Shown piece after piece: positions 54,968 through 63,461 of a stretch of 64,000 nt of DNA (position 1 is its first letter; every line of letters begins with the position of its first letter). Under the pieces are notes generated by a model. It did no database searches and was not told the DNA's origin. It was given only the letters and a program-made list of their open reading frames with translations. Source of the DNA: Bog-105 sp965277855 (GTDB lineage: Bacteria > Acidobacteriota > Terriglobia > Bryobacterales > Bryobacteraceae); assembly GCA_965277855.1 (NCBI GenBank), contig OZ255847.1:2046001-2110000 (forward strand), in the 5' to 3' direction. The position numbers and the translations under genes were made by a program.

Positions 54968-55735
54968 TCACAGCTTCTGCTGTGCGACGCCCAGCACGCG
55001 GCGCGAACCCTTTTCCTGCACAAACACGACGACCCGCAAGCCGCCCGGTGCGCCGGCGTTAATTGGCACGGTCAGATTCTTGGAAAATCCGGCTGCGCCG
55101 ATTGTGCCGACCGGCTGGAGGATGCGCACCACTGCGACATGAGTGAGGGAGCGTCCGGCATTTTCACCACGCGATACCTGGGAACGATCCTCGTTATCGG
55201 CCAGCGCCAGGTACACGGCCGCACTTGCGCTCCTGGCCGGCAGAGCCCCTATCTCGACATGCAGGGTGATTCGATCTTTCTGCCGCACGGCATTGCTAAA
55301 CACAATGGCTGTCTTCGGCCGACCGAGCGCCTTGCCAATCTGAGCGCGCGCCGCCGCCCCGTTGCTGCCCACCAGTTCCGCTGTCCCGTCCACGATCAGC
55401 TGCGGCGTGTACACACTGTCCACCCCTAGCTTTTGCGCATAAGCGGTTTGTCGCTGGGTAAAGAGCGCGGAGGAATAGGGGTCGGCCCAGCCGTCGTGGT
55501 TCCAGTAGTCGACGTGCTCGCTCAGAACGATCAGGTCCGCGCCGGAAACGGGTTGGGACTGATCGAGCATCTGCAGCAGCCGGTCCGCCGGGGGGCAGCT
55601 CGAACAGCCTTCGGAGGTAAAGAGCTCGAGTAACACCGGTGTCCGGTTCGCGGCTGTGCCCGTGTCGGTCGATGCCGATGCCCATCCGGCCGTCCATAAA
55701 CCCAGCGCTAAAGCGCTCGTCATTCTCAGTCTCAT
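54968..55735 (-). CDS. DUF1223 secreted protein (thioredoxin-like)
   Basis: Exported protein of 255 residues with a signal peptide (to about 22). The DUF1223 pattern is clear: VLLELFTSEGCSSCPPADRL near 33-52 with a C-x-x-C pair, SEHVDYWNHDGWADPYSS near 72-89, YTPQLIVDGTAELVGSN near 108-124. This family has a thioredoxin-like fold; its role is not established. It stands alone, with gene-poor stretches on both sides. Start ATG 55735. Confidence 0.9.
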   Translation of the reverse strand: MRLRMTSALALGLWTAGWASASTDTGTAANRTPVLLELFTSEGCSSCPPADRLLQMLDQSQPVSGADLIVLSEHVDYWNHDGWADPYSSALFTQRQTAYAQKLGVDSVYTPQLIVDGTAELVGSNGAAARAQIGKALGRPKTAIVFSNAVRQKDRITLHVEIGALPARSASAAVYLALADNEDRSQVSRGENAGRSLTHVAVVRILQPVGTIGAAGFSKNLTVPINAGAPGGLRVVVFVQEKGSRRVLGVAQQKL

Positions 55736-56462
55736 GCCTTAGACTTCGTACCAGATGCGCAGATAGTCACGCCATTCTGCGTTGCGATGTGGCAGACTGG
55801 CCCAGATCGGCTTCCAGTGCGTCGTGAATGCAGGTAGTCAATCACAAATAGAGTCGGGGAAGTCAATGGGCAGTGTGCCTCTATCGCCGTCGTTCTGCAC
55901 CGGGATCAGCAAACCTGATGGGCTTTCAGGAGACTCTCCTGTTTTCGATTGCGCGTTGGAAGTTGGAACGTTTTTATTGTAGCCAGTGGAGCAAACACGC
56001 AGGTTTAAGGTGCAACGGGTTTGGAATGTTTTGTTGGGACGGGAGTCTACGAAGCCACCGCAGGCATGGGCCTATAGGCTCGGATTGGAACAGCCAAAAG
56101 CTCAAGGGCGGGAGATCCCAAATTCTTCAAGCTCTGTCGTTGCATCGAGAAAATTCATTTCGATGAGGTTATAAGAACGCGCCATACGCTATTGGCGAGT
56201 GTGGCAGGCTGTGAACTGGTTGGCGAAAACGGTATCCACTGCTTGGATATTCGGCTTGGAAATATACGCCGCCTCGAACTTTTCTACGGTGCATGCAGCG
56301 ATTCGCCTAAGGCGATCTTCGGGCGGCGTTGACTCTGCGAATCCATGGCTCGTTTGAAGGCGTAAGCTCTTAGGCCCTGCGATTGAAAGCATTTGCTATA
56401 GCAGCAGACACATTGTTGAATTTCTGTAAAACATAGTCTTGGCCTCAAGTGGTCCCAACAGG
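55736..56462. other. 727-base region without a supported gene
   Basis: Several short frames are open, such as plus 55986-56174 (62 codons: MEQTRRFKVQRVWNVLLGRE at the start, ending FISMRL), but none has a ribosome site, homologue or coherent context. It is bordered by the DUF1223 gene start and the 3' end of the PEP-CTERM gene, so it should contain the DUF1223 promoter. No insertion-sequence ends or tRNA were seen. Confidence 0.5.
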
Positions 56463-57155
56463 TCAGGCGTTTTCGATCCGGCGGCGAAGGCGGCCTCCGA
56501 AAACCCCCAGAGCCCCCAGACCGCTGCCAAGCAAAAGCAGGCTTGCCGGCTCCGGAGCATTGGGAAGGGCTTGTTGCACAGACTCATTCAGCGCAATGCT
56601 GTCAATTACAAAATCGAAGCTAGAGGTATCTGCTGGCGTCAGCGTAACGGCGGTGATGTTCGGCGCCAGAAAGTCCACCGTTGTGAATCCGGAGTTGGTA
56701 TTCGCCGGCAGTTCCGAGAGTGTTCGGGTACCCACCACAGATGTTCCGTTGTAAGCGGTTGCGATGTAGGAGCGGGAAACGGTGAAGCCGTTGAACACAG
56801 GGAAACTCACCTCGGTCGCCGAGTAAGCGGGATCAATGGAAATGGTGAGAGTGGAGGGCAAAGCGGATCCGGCAACTATATTACTCGTCCCGTACGCATT
56901 GGGAGCAGTCGCGAAGGACTCGGCCGGGAAGTTTGTAGCGTTTCCAAGAACTACACCGCCCGAAATAGTGGCGACGCCCGGCACCGTGATGGTCTGCTCA
57001 GGTCCGGCCAAGGAGAACAAGGAGGGCTGGGTTGGGATGGGTGGAATTTTTTCGAAATCGATCAAAGTGGGAAGGGAGGCGGCCGACGCAGAGAGAGCGA
57101 TCGTGAGGCCGAGGAGCGATGCTACTGAGGCAGGGTTGGAGGAAACGGAGCGCAT
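56463..57155 (-). CDS. PEP-CTERM sorting-signal surface protein
   Basis: Secreted protein of 230 residues. The signal peptide runs to about 25 (GLTIALSASAAS), followed by a beta-rich domain with TLIDFEKIPPIP and a C-terminal PEP-CTERM segment: PEPASLLLLGSGLGALGVFG followed by GRLRRRIE. It looks like a small extracellular beta-sandwich (the DFVIDSIALNE end is typical). ATG 57155 is chosen because the signal peptide starts there; codons up to 57290 overlap the divergent sigma gene. It is divergent from the ECF sigma/kinase pair at 57289, just like the gene at 6604 relative to the first pair. Confidence 0.82.
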   Translation of the reverse strand: MRSVSSNPASVASLLGLTIALSASAASLPTLIDFEKIPPIPTQPSLFSLAGPEQTITVPGVATISGGVVLGNATNFPAESFATAPNAYGTSNIVAGSALPSTLTISIDPAYSATEVSFPVFNGFTVSRSYIATAYNGTSVVGTRTLSELPANTNSGFTTVDFLAPNITAVTLTPADTSSFDFVIDSIALNESVQQALPNAPEPASLLLLGSGLGALGVFGGRLRRRIENA

Positions 57156-57288
57156 GGTTAGGATTCCTATCGATTTGAAGTTTTGGGACACGCCTCGCTC
57201 TTGCAGCCCGCGGTCGTGGTAGTATCTGCGCAGGCTGCGCCGGCGGGCGCTCCACTGACCATTGCGCAAACTCGTGAGGGAATTGTTC

Positions 57289-57867
57289 ATGGGGACTGAA
57301 GATTTTGGTGAGCCACTTCCGGGAGGGACAAGCGGGATCCCAACCTCCGAACAGCAGGCATTGGACGCGTTGTTCGACCTGACCTATATGGAATTGCGGC
57401 GGATGGCGCGCAGCGTGAAAGGCGCGGATCCGGGGATGACGCTGAATCCGACGGCGCTGGTCAACGAAGCGTGGCTGAAGCTGAGGGCTTCGCCCGCTTT
57501 TGCGCAAATGACGCCGCTGCATTTCAAAAGGATTGCCGCCCGTGCGATGCGACAGATTCTGGTGGATGCGGCGCGCCGTCGTGGTGCTATTAAGCGCGGC
57601 GCGGCAGCGTCAGCAACGGTCAGCGTCGATATTGAGTCGACGCCGGCGGCCGGCGGGGAAATGCCGGTCTTAGCGCTGGAAGAAGCCCTTGCCGAGTTGG
57701 CGCAAATTGAGCCGCGGCAGGCTTTAGTGGTAGAGAGCCGGTTTTTCGGTGGCTTCGAGAATGAGGAACTGGCTGAGTTGTTGGGCGTATCCACGGCAAC
57801 AGTTCAGCGGGAGTGGCGAACGGCGAGGGCGTGGCTGCAATACCGCCTGCGCGACGGTAAATGCTGA
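57289..57867 (+). CDS. ECF RNA polymerase sigma factor linked to Ser/Thr kinase
   Basis: ECF sigma factor of 192 residues, paralogous to the one at 5854. Region 2 is near 25-100 (LFDLTYMELRRMAR, then LVNEAWLKL and IAARAMRQILVDAAR). Region 4 is near 130-190 (ESRFFGGFENEELAELLGVS, then ATVQREWRTARAWL). In place of the acidic DAED before LVNE stands NPTA (53-56). Start ATG 57289 has GAGGGAA at proper distance; the 57262 start is less likely. It overlaps the kinase gene by 7 bases (ATGCTGA) and lies divergent from a PEP-CTERM gene. Confidence 0.92.
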   Translation: MGTEDFGEPLPGGTSGIPTSEQQALDALFDLTYMELRRMARSVKGADPGMTLNPTALVNEAWLKLRASPAFAQMTPLHFKRIAARAMRQILVDAARRRGAIKRGAAASATVSVDIESTPAAGGEMPVLALEEALAELAQIEPRQALVVESRFFGGFENEELAELLGVSTATVQREWRTARAWLQYRLRDGKC

Positions 57868-60520
57868 CCGAGCCGGCCGGCACGCGTCCCAAGAGCGGTT
57901 TGGATCCCGAGCGAGTCAGCCGAGTTCAATTCTTGTTCACCAAAGCAGGTGAGCTTCATCCCGAAGAACGCGATGCGTTCGTTCAAAGCGCCTGCAATGG
58001 CGACAGTGGATTGTTGGAAGCAGTGCGTGGTCTGCTGGCGGCCGACAGTGAGGACGCATTGCTGCTGGATCAGGGTGTAGCGCCTGTGGCAGAGGCTGTC
58101 TTTGAAGATCCATTCTCCGTTTCCTTCCCGTACGAACTGGGGCCGTACCGTCTTCTAAGGCTGCTGGGTGAAGGCGGTATGGGAGCGGTGTATCTGGGGG
58201 AACGGCGCGAGCTCGGTAATCCGGTGGCGATCAAGATACTGCAAGGTACCTGGATGGCGCCATCTCGGATCGAGCGGTTCCGCAAAGAGCAACAAGTGCT
58301 TTCAAGCCTCAACCATCCGAGCATTGCGCAATTTTTCGACGCGGGTGTTCTGGCGGACCGAACTCCGTATTTCGTGATGGAGTTTGTGGACGGTGTCCCG
58401 ATCGACGTGTATTGCCGGGACAAGGCGCTGTCGGTGGAGGAACGTCTCCGATTATTTTTGTCGGTATGCGAGGCCGTGCAGTTTGCTCATCGACGCGCGA
58501 TTATTCACCGCGATCTGAAGCCCAGCAATGTTCTGGTGCGTGCAGACGGAGCCACGAAGCTACTGGATTTTGGGATCGCAAAGCACCTGGAACAGGACGG
58601 TTTGGAACTAACCAAGACGCATACCGAAGCGCGAATGCTGACGCCAGCGTACGCCGCTCCCGAGCAATTGTTGGGGGAAACGGTTGGCGTTTTCACAGAC
58701 ATTTATGGACTGGGCCTGATTTTATTCGAAATCCTCGCTGGCCGAAGGCCGTTTGATCGCAAGAGCCGCAGCGCAAGCGCTGCGGAAGCAGCGTCGCGTG
58801 AAACCAATCCCGATCCGCCGTCGGCCATTGCGCAACGAAACAAGGCCGGACAAGAAGATGGGCACTTCAGTTTGGAACTGAAAGCCTCCGATTGGGCGGA
58901 ACTGGATGTCCTTTGCTTAACAGCGATTCACAGGGCGCCGACGCGCAGGTATCCTTCGGTGGAAGCGCTGATCCGTGACGTGAATCATTTTCTGAATGGA
59001 GAGCCGCTGGAGGCGCGGCCAGATTCGCTGCGCTATAAGGTTGGGAAGTTTCTAAAGCGCAATCGCCGCGCGGTGATCGCCGTTGGCATCGTGACAACGC
59101 TGCTGATGATGCTGAGCACGATCTTTATCGTCCGGTTGACACGAGCTAAGAACGCTGAGGTAGCCGCCGGGTTGCGGGCGCAGCGAGTGCAACGATTCAT
59201 GTTTGGCTTGTTCGGCAGTGAGGATGCTTCCGCGCCTCCTTCCCGAGATCTCAGGGTCTTGACTTTGGTGGACCACGGCGTTCAGGAAGCGCAGACCCTT
59301 CGTGGCGAGCCGGAGGTGCAGGCCGAGCTGTTCTTATCGCTGGGCATCATGTATCAGAGACTAGGCAAGCTGGACCGGGCAGAGAGCTTAATGCAAGCGG
59401 CCTCCGCGCAACAAAAAAGTTTGTGGGGCGAGAAGAATGGCCGGCTCGGTCCGGCTTTGGTGGCGCTCGGATTGCTTCGATTGGATCAGGCGCGATTTGC
59501 AGAAGCGGAAAAACTGGTCGGCGACGCTCTCATTGAGGAGAAGGCCGAGGTCCCAAATGACAGAGAACATCTGACTCGAGCGACGCTGGCAATGGCCAGA
59601 ATCCAAGAGGGCCGTGGAGACTATAAGAGGGCGGCGCCACTCTTGCATGAAGCTTTGATGCTGGGAGCTGGTGCCCTGCCGAAGATCGTGCGGCGTGTCT
59701 AAAAGAGTTGGCGGACGTTTACTTTTACTCGGGGCAATACGATCTGGCGGAAGAATATACGCTGCAATCGAAGTCTCTGCACCTGAAACTTTTCGGTCCG
59801 GGACATCCCTCCGTGGCTCAGGATCTAATCAACGAGGCAGCGATTGCAGAGGAGCGCGGCCGTTATCCGGAGGCTGAACAGCTGTACAGAAAGTCGCTTG
59901 CCGTCGATGAAGGGTGGTATGGCAAAGCGCAAGTAGAAACAGCCGGTGACCTGTTCGGTGTGGGGAAAGCTCTGGTAGGCGAACAGCGCTACGCGGAGGC
60001 CAACCCCTTTCTTACTGAGGCCTTGAGCTTGCGAGAACAGACGTACGGGCCGATGCACCCAAAAGTAGCTAATGTGCTAAACGAGATCTGCATGGCGAAC
60101 TCGGGCGCCGGCGACTACCCGGGGGCACGGGACTGTTACACGCGCGAACTGCAGATTTACCAGCACGCCTATGGAGAACGGCATTACCTGGTGGGGCTGG
60201 CGTTCGCAAATCTTGCGAGTACGTACATGACGGAGAAGCAGTATGCACCAGCTGAGCCTCTACTGCGGAATGCGCTCGCGATCTATGCAAAGACATTGCC
60301 GGCGAACCACTTGTACACCGGCATTGTAGAAATAAAGTTGGGTCACGTGCTGATGCGGCTAGGGCGCTATATGGAAGCTGAGTCGATTGTGCAGCGCGGC
60401 TATGAGAAGGTGAGGACGCAGTCAGGTTCCTCGGTTACCTGGGCGCTTACGGCGCGGAAAGATCTACAGTCGATTTACAAGGCGTTGAACGAGCCGGAGC
60501 TGGCCGCCAATGTGCGATAA
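57861..60520 (+). pseudogene. Membrane Ser/Thr kinase with TPR region, split by a frameshift near 59660-59700
   Basis: Frame 1 (57861-59702, 613 residues) holds an N-terminal helical region, a complete kinase domain (about 96-375) with LGEGGMG, VAIK lysine near 125, HRDLKPSN near 216 and DFG near 236, a membrane helix near 403-424, and the first TPRs. It then ends in a tail (GAGALPKIVRRV) unlike a TPR. The -1 frame reads AEDRAACLKELADVYFYSGQ from about 59678 and continues TPRs to 60520, including ATxLNEICMANSGAGDYPGAR. A one-base loss near 59660-59690 best explains this. Whole, the protein would have about 885 residues. The kinase domain itself is intact, so a truncated kinase may still be active. 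Confidence 0.82.
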
Positions 60521-60567
60521 GCCCCCCGCTTTTTCTGGCGCAGCGAATTGGGCAGGGAACTCCGCAA

Positions 60568-61527
60568 CTACACCCACCAGGCGGCGGCCGGTTGTTCACG
60601 GATCATGATCTGATTCAGGAATTCGGCGGCTTTTGTCAGGCCCTCGTCGGGAGACATGAGGGTATCCTCATGTTCGATCGAGAGGACGTAGTCGTAGCCG
60701 CACATGCGCAGCGTGGAGATGAACTCTTTCCACCAGCCGTAGGCGTGGCCGTAGCCGCAGGTGCGGAAGATCCAGGCGCGGTTGCGTTCGTCTGTATATT
60801 TCTTGGTGTCGAGAACTCCGGTTTTGGGAAGGTTGAAATCGTAGATCTGGGTATCTTTGGCGTGGACGTGGAAAATGGCATCGCCGAGGACGCGCACGGC
60901 TTTGATGGGATCGATCTGCTGCCAGAACATGTGGCTAGGATCGTAGTTACAGCCAACGTTGTCACCCGCGATGGAGCGGAGGCGCAGCATGGTTTCGGGA
61001 TTGTAAACGACGAAACCGGGATGCATTTCGATGGCGATTTTCACTCCATGATCGCGAGCGAATTTGGCGTGCTCGGTCCAATAGGGCGTGACTTTCTTTT
61101 CCCATTGCCAGTCGAGGACGTCGAGATATTCGGGAGGCCACGGGCATGTGACCCAGTTGGGATATTTTGCTGTGTCGCTGTCGCCGGGGCAACCGGAAAA
61201 ATCGACGATCGAAGAGACGCCCAGTTTAGCCGCCAGCTGAATGGTGCGGCGGCTGACGTCGGCATAGGCTTTGGCAACGGCAGCATCGGGGTGAAGAGCG
61301 TTGCCATGACAACTGAGGGCGCTGATGGTAAAGCCGTGATCGTCGAACTTCTTCTTAAACTCTTTGAGCTCGTTTTCGTTCTCGAGCATGGAGAGTTTGC
61401 AATGCGGATCGCCGGGGTAATTTCCGGTGCCGAGTTCAACAGTTGTGACGTTGAGGCTCTTGAGCTTTTCGAAGACTTTTTCCAGGGGAAATTGGGACAG
61501 CAGCGGGGTAAAACAGCCAACTCTCAT
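60568..61527 (-). CDS. Sugar-phosphate isomerase/epimerase-like TIM-barrel protein
   Basis: Xylose-isomerase-like TIM-barrel enzyme of 319 residues. Typical segments are LNVTTVELGTGNYPGD near 27-42, VKIAIEMHPGFVVYN near 170-184 (Glu as metal ligand), NVGCNYDPSHMFWQ near 195-208 (Asp/His) and FHVHAKDTQIYD near 225-236. The final conserved Glu lies in LSIEHEDTL near 287-294. So it is probably a metal-dependent isomerase or epimerase of a sugar or inositol; the substrate is not readable. No signal peptide. Stands alone, convergent with the kinase gene. Confidence 0.9.
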   Translation of the reverse strand: MRVGCFTPLLSQFPLEKVFEKLKSLNVTTVELGTGNYPGDPHCKLSMLENENELKEFKKKFDDHGFTISALSCHGNALHPDAAVAKAYADVSRRTIQLAAKLGVSSIVDFSGCPGDSDTAKYPNWVTCPWPPEYLDVLDWQWEKKVTPYWTEHAKFARDHGVKIAIEMHPGFVVYNPETMLRLRSIAGDNVGCNYDPSHMFWQQIDPIKAVRVLGDAIFHVHAKDTQIYDFNLPKTGVLDTKKYTDERNRAWIFRTCGYGHAYGWWKEFISTLRMCGYDYVLSIEHEDTLMSPDEGLTKAAEFLNQIMIREQPAAAWWV

Positions 61528-61540
61528 CAGCTAAACGGTA

Positions 61541-62146
61541 TCACAGCAAATTTGCTTGCCTGGTTAAGCGAAATACCAGCCAGGCGACGGCAATGAGCCA
61601 GCCGAGAGCGGCTTTATATTCTTCGTTTCGGCGGTACAGCGGCCAGGAAAAGGGGCGGGGTTGGAGTGAGAATTTGCGCAGCGGGAAGAAGCGGTGGACG
61701 CGTTGGGCATACCTGGCGTAATCGGGGAAAATTTCCCGGAGATGTTGTTCTTCAAGTTCAATGGCGGGAAGGTAGACGAGAAGAAATACGGCCGCGAAGA
61801 GGAGCGCGAGCCACCAGTTGGCCGAAGCCAGAACGATGCCGAAGGCAACCAGGGCAGTGCCCATGTAGAGGGGATTACGGATATAAGAATACGGGCCGGA
61901 GGTGGCGAGTTCGCGGTCCTTGGCGAGGTGGCCGGCCGCATAGCCGCGAAGCAGCAGCCCGAGGAACGAGATGGGAAGGCCGACTTGCAGCGAGCGAAGA
62001 GTGGGTTCGGCGAGCCACGCAAAGGTAATAAGCAGAAGAAATCCGCCGGCTACCCGGAGGCGCTGTACGAAGTCGGCGTATGGTTTGGGAAAGAGATAGC
62101 GCGCCTGGTTCACGTACTGCGAACCGCCGCGAGAGGCTGATGACAT
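61541..62146 (-). CDS. ICMT-like membrane methyltransferase
   Basis: Integral membrane protein of 201 residues with about five hydrophobic segments. The family signature GPYSYIRNPLYMGTALVAFG lies near 84-103, with LEEQHLREIFPDYARYAQRV near 130-150, the SAM-binding pattern shared by isoprenylcysteine carboxyl methyltransferases and phospholipid methyltransferases. The acceptor is unknown. It overlaps the heptosyltransferase gene 5' part by 37 bases on the same strand, so it likely belongs to that operon. Confidence 0.85.
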   Translation of the reverse strand: MSSASRGGSQYVNQARYLFPKPYADFVQRLRVAGGFLLLITFAWLAEPTLRSLQVGLPISFLGLLLRGYAAGHLAKDRELATSGPYSYIRNPLYMGTALVAFGIVLASANWWLALLFAAVFLLVYLPAIELEEQHLREIFPDYARYAQRVHRFFPLRKFSLQPRPFSWPLYRRNEEYKAALGWLIAVAWLVFRLTRQANLL

Positions 62147-63099
62147 GTTGCTAGAGATTGGTGAAGCGCTTCGACGACCTGTTGTGTGGTAATCGCGGTC
62201 ATGCTGGCATCCGTCGCTCGGCCCCGCTTGTAAGTCGTGAGAGCTTCCGGGTAACGGAGGATGCGCATCGGGCTTTGAAAAGGACCAGTTTGAGCGGGGT
62301 CGGTGGGTCCGAAGAGGGCTACGCCGGGTTTTTTCAAAGCAGCAGCCAGATGCAGCGGGCCGCTATCGACGCCCACGATGGCGGCAGCATGACGCGTGGC
62401 ATAGATTAGCCCGGGCAGCGAAGAACTATGGACGGCGGAGTGAAGAACATTTTGAAGATCGCCACGTCGTTCGGGCGGAATATTGAGAACGAGATGTAGG
62501 CCTTCTTTGGCAAGTTGAGCTCCAAGTTGATCGTACAAATCGATGGGCCATTGCTTGCTATTCCAGCCGGCGAATGGGCTGGCGAGTATATAGGGACCGG
62601 CGGGAAGATCCCCCTCGGGATTGCCCGCCGGGAGCCAGGTCTCCCAACTCACTCGCGGCGCGCCGGCAGCCTGCACCAACTGCATGTTGCGCTCGATGCG
62701 ATGCGGACCAGTGACGCGGATTGGATCGGAGTACAGCAAGGAGGCAAGAGGTTCACGCGCCACGGAGCGGTCGAATCCGAAGAATCTTTTGGGACGGGCG
62801 GCGCGACCCGCGATAGCCGATTGCAAGAGACCTTGAAAGTCGATGGCGAGTTCGGGACGCAACGGATGTAGCGTCCGGCGCAGATGGCGCAGCGAATGGA
62901 GGCCCGTGCGATCGAACGGAATGAGTTCGCTGATCGCTGGATTGCCGGCCAGCAGTGGGAGCCATTTACGGGCTACCAGCCAGACCAGATTGTGACGCGG
63001 AAAGCTGGCTTTAAGAGTGGCGACGGCCGGCAGGGCGTGCAGGATGTCGCCCATTGCGCCGAGGCGGATCACCAGGATGGTGGTCGAGTCGCCGTTCAT
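62110..63099 (-). CDS. Glycosyltransferase family 9 (heptosyltransferase I-like)
   Basis: LPS-core heptosyltransferase-like enzyme of 329 residues. The N-terminal pattern ILVIRLGAMGDILHALPAV near 8-26 and the C-terminal VGVDSGPLHLAAAL near 240-253, with FGPTDPAQTGP near 262-272, are typical of GT9. It is closest in design to WaaC; ADP-heptose as donor is probable but not proven. Overlaps the upstream cytidylyltransferase-like gene by 4 bases (ATGA), and the downstream ICMT-like gene. Confidence 0.92.
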   Translation of the reverse strand: MNGDSTTILVIRLGAMGDILHALPAVATLKASFPRHNLVWLVARKWLPLLAGNPAISELIPFDRTGLHSLRHLRRTLHPLRPELAIDFQGLLQSAIAGRAARPKRFFGFDRSVAREPLASLLYSDPIRVTGPHRIERNMQLVQAAGAPRVSWETWLPAGNPEGDLPAGPYILASPFAGWNSKQWPIDLYDQLGAQLAKEGLHLVLNIPPERRGDLQNVLHSAVHSSSLPGLIYATRHAAAIVGVDSGPLHLAAALKKPGVALFGPTDPAQTGPFQSPMRILRYPEALTTYKRGRATDASMTAITTQQVVEALHQSLATCHQPLAAVRST

Positions 63100-63461
63100 G
63101 AGGATTGGCGCTGCAGGATGAAATCGGCGAACGCCTCGGAGCGTGCCCGCTCGGCAGATTCATCGACGTTGACCTGCACGTGAGGAGATTTCGCAAGCAC
63201 AGGTTCCCATTCTTTGCGGGAAGCGATGACAACGAGCTTGACGCCGCGCAGGGCGGCAACCAAGGTAGCTCGGGCACCGGCATCGAGCAGAGTATCTTGG
63301 CCCGAATCGACAATGGCAAGCACATTGTCACCGGCGGCTGCGATTCGTTCGGCCTGGGCGAGAGTAAGCGGATCGAAGAAACCAGTGATGACTTGCCAGT
63401 TTGTGTTGGCGAGGCGAGCTGGGAGTTCGCCGACACTTATAATTTTCTGGCGAGTATCCAT
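63096..63461 (-). CDS. Degenerate cytidylyltransferase-fold (RfaE/HldE-C-like) protein
   Basis: 121 residues. The Rossmann-like core is recognisable: ITGFFDPLTLAQAERI near 21-36, VLAIVDSGQDTLLDAGARA near 43-61, VVIASRKEWEPVLAKSPHV near 74-92. In true RfaE/HldE transferases the segment after GxFD has H-x-G-H, which binds the nucleotide; here it is LTLAQ, with both His missing. So catalysis is doubtful. It sits between two heptosyltransferase genes with one- to four-base overlaps. The start at 63461 overlaps the stop of the upstream gene (TAATG). Confidence 0.7.
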   Translation of the reverse strand: MDTRQKIISVGELPARLANTNWQVITGFFDPLTLAQAERIAAAGDNVLAIVDSGQDTLLDAGARATLVAALRGVKLVVIASRKEWEPVLAKSPHVQVNVDESAERARSEAFADFILQRQSS

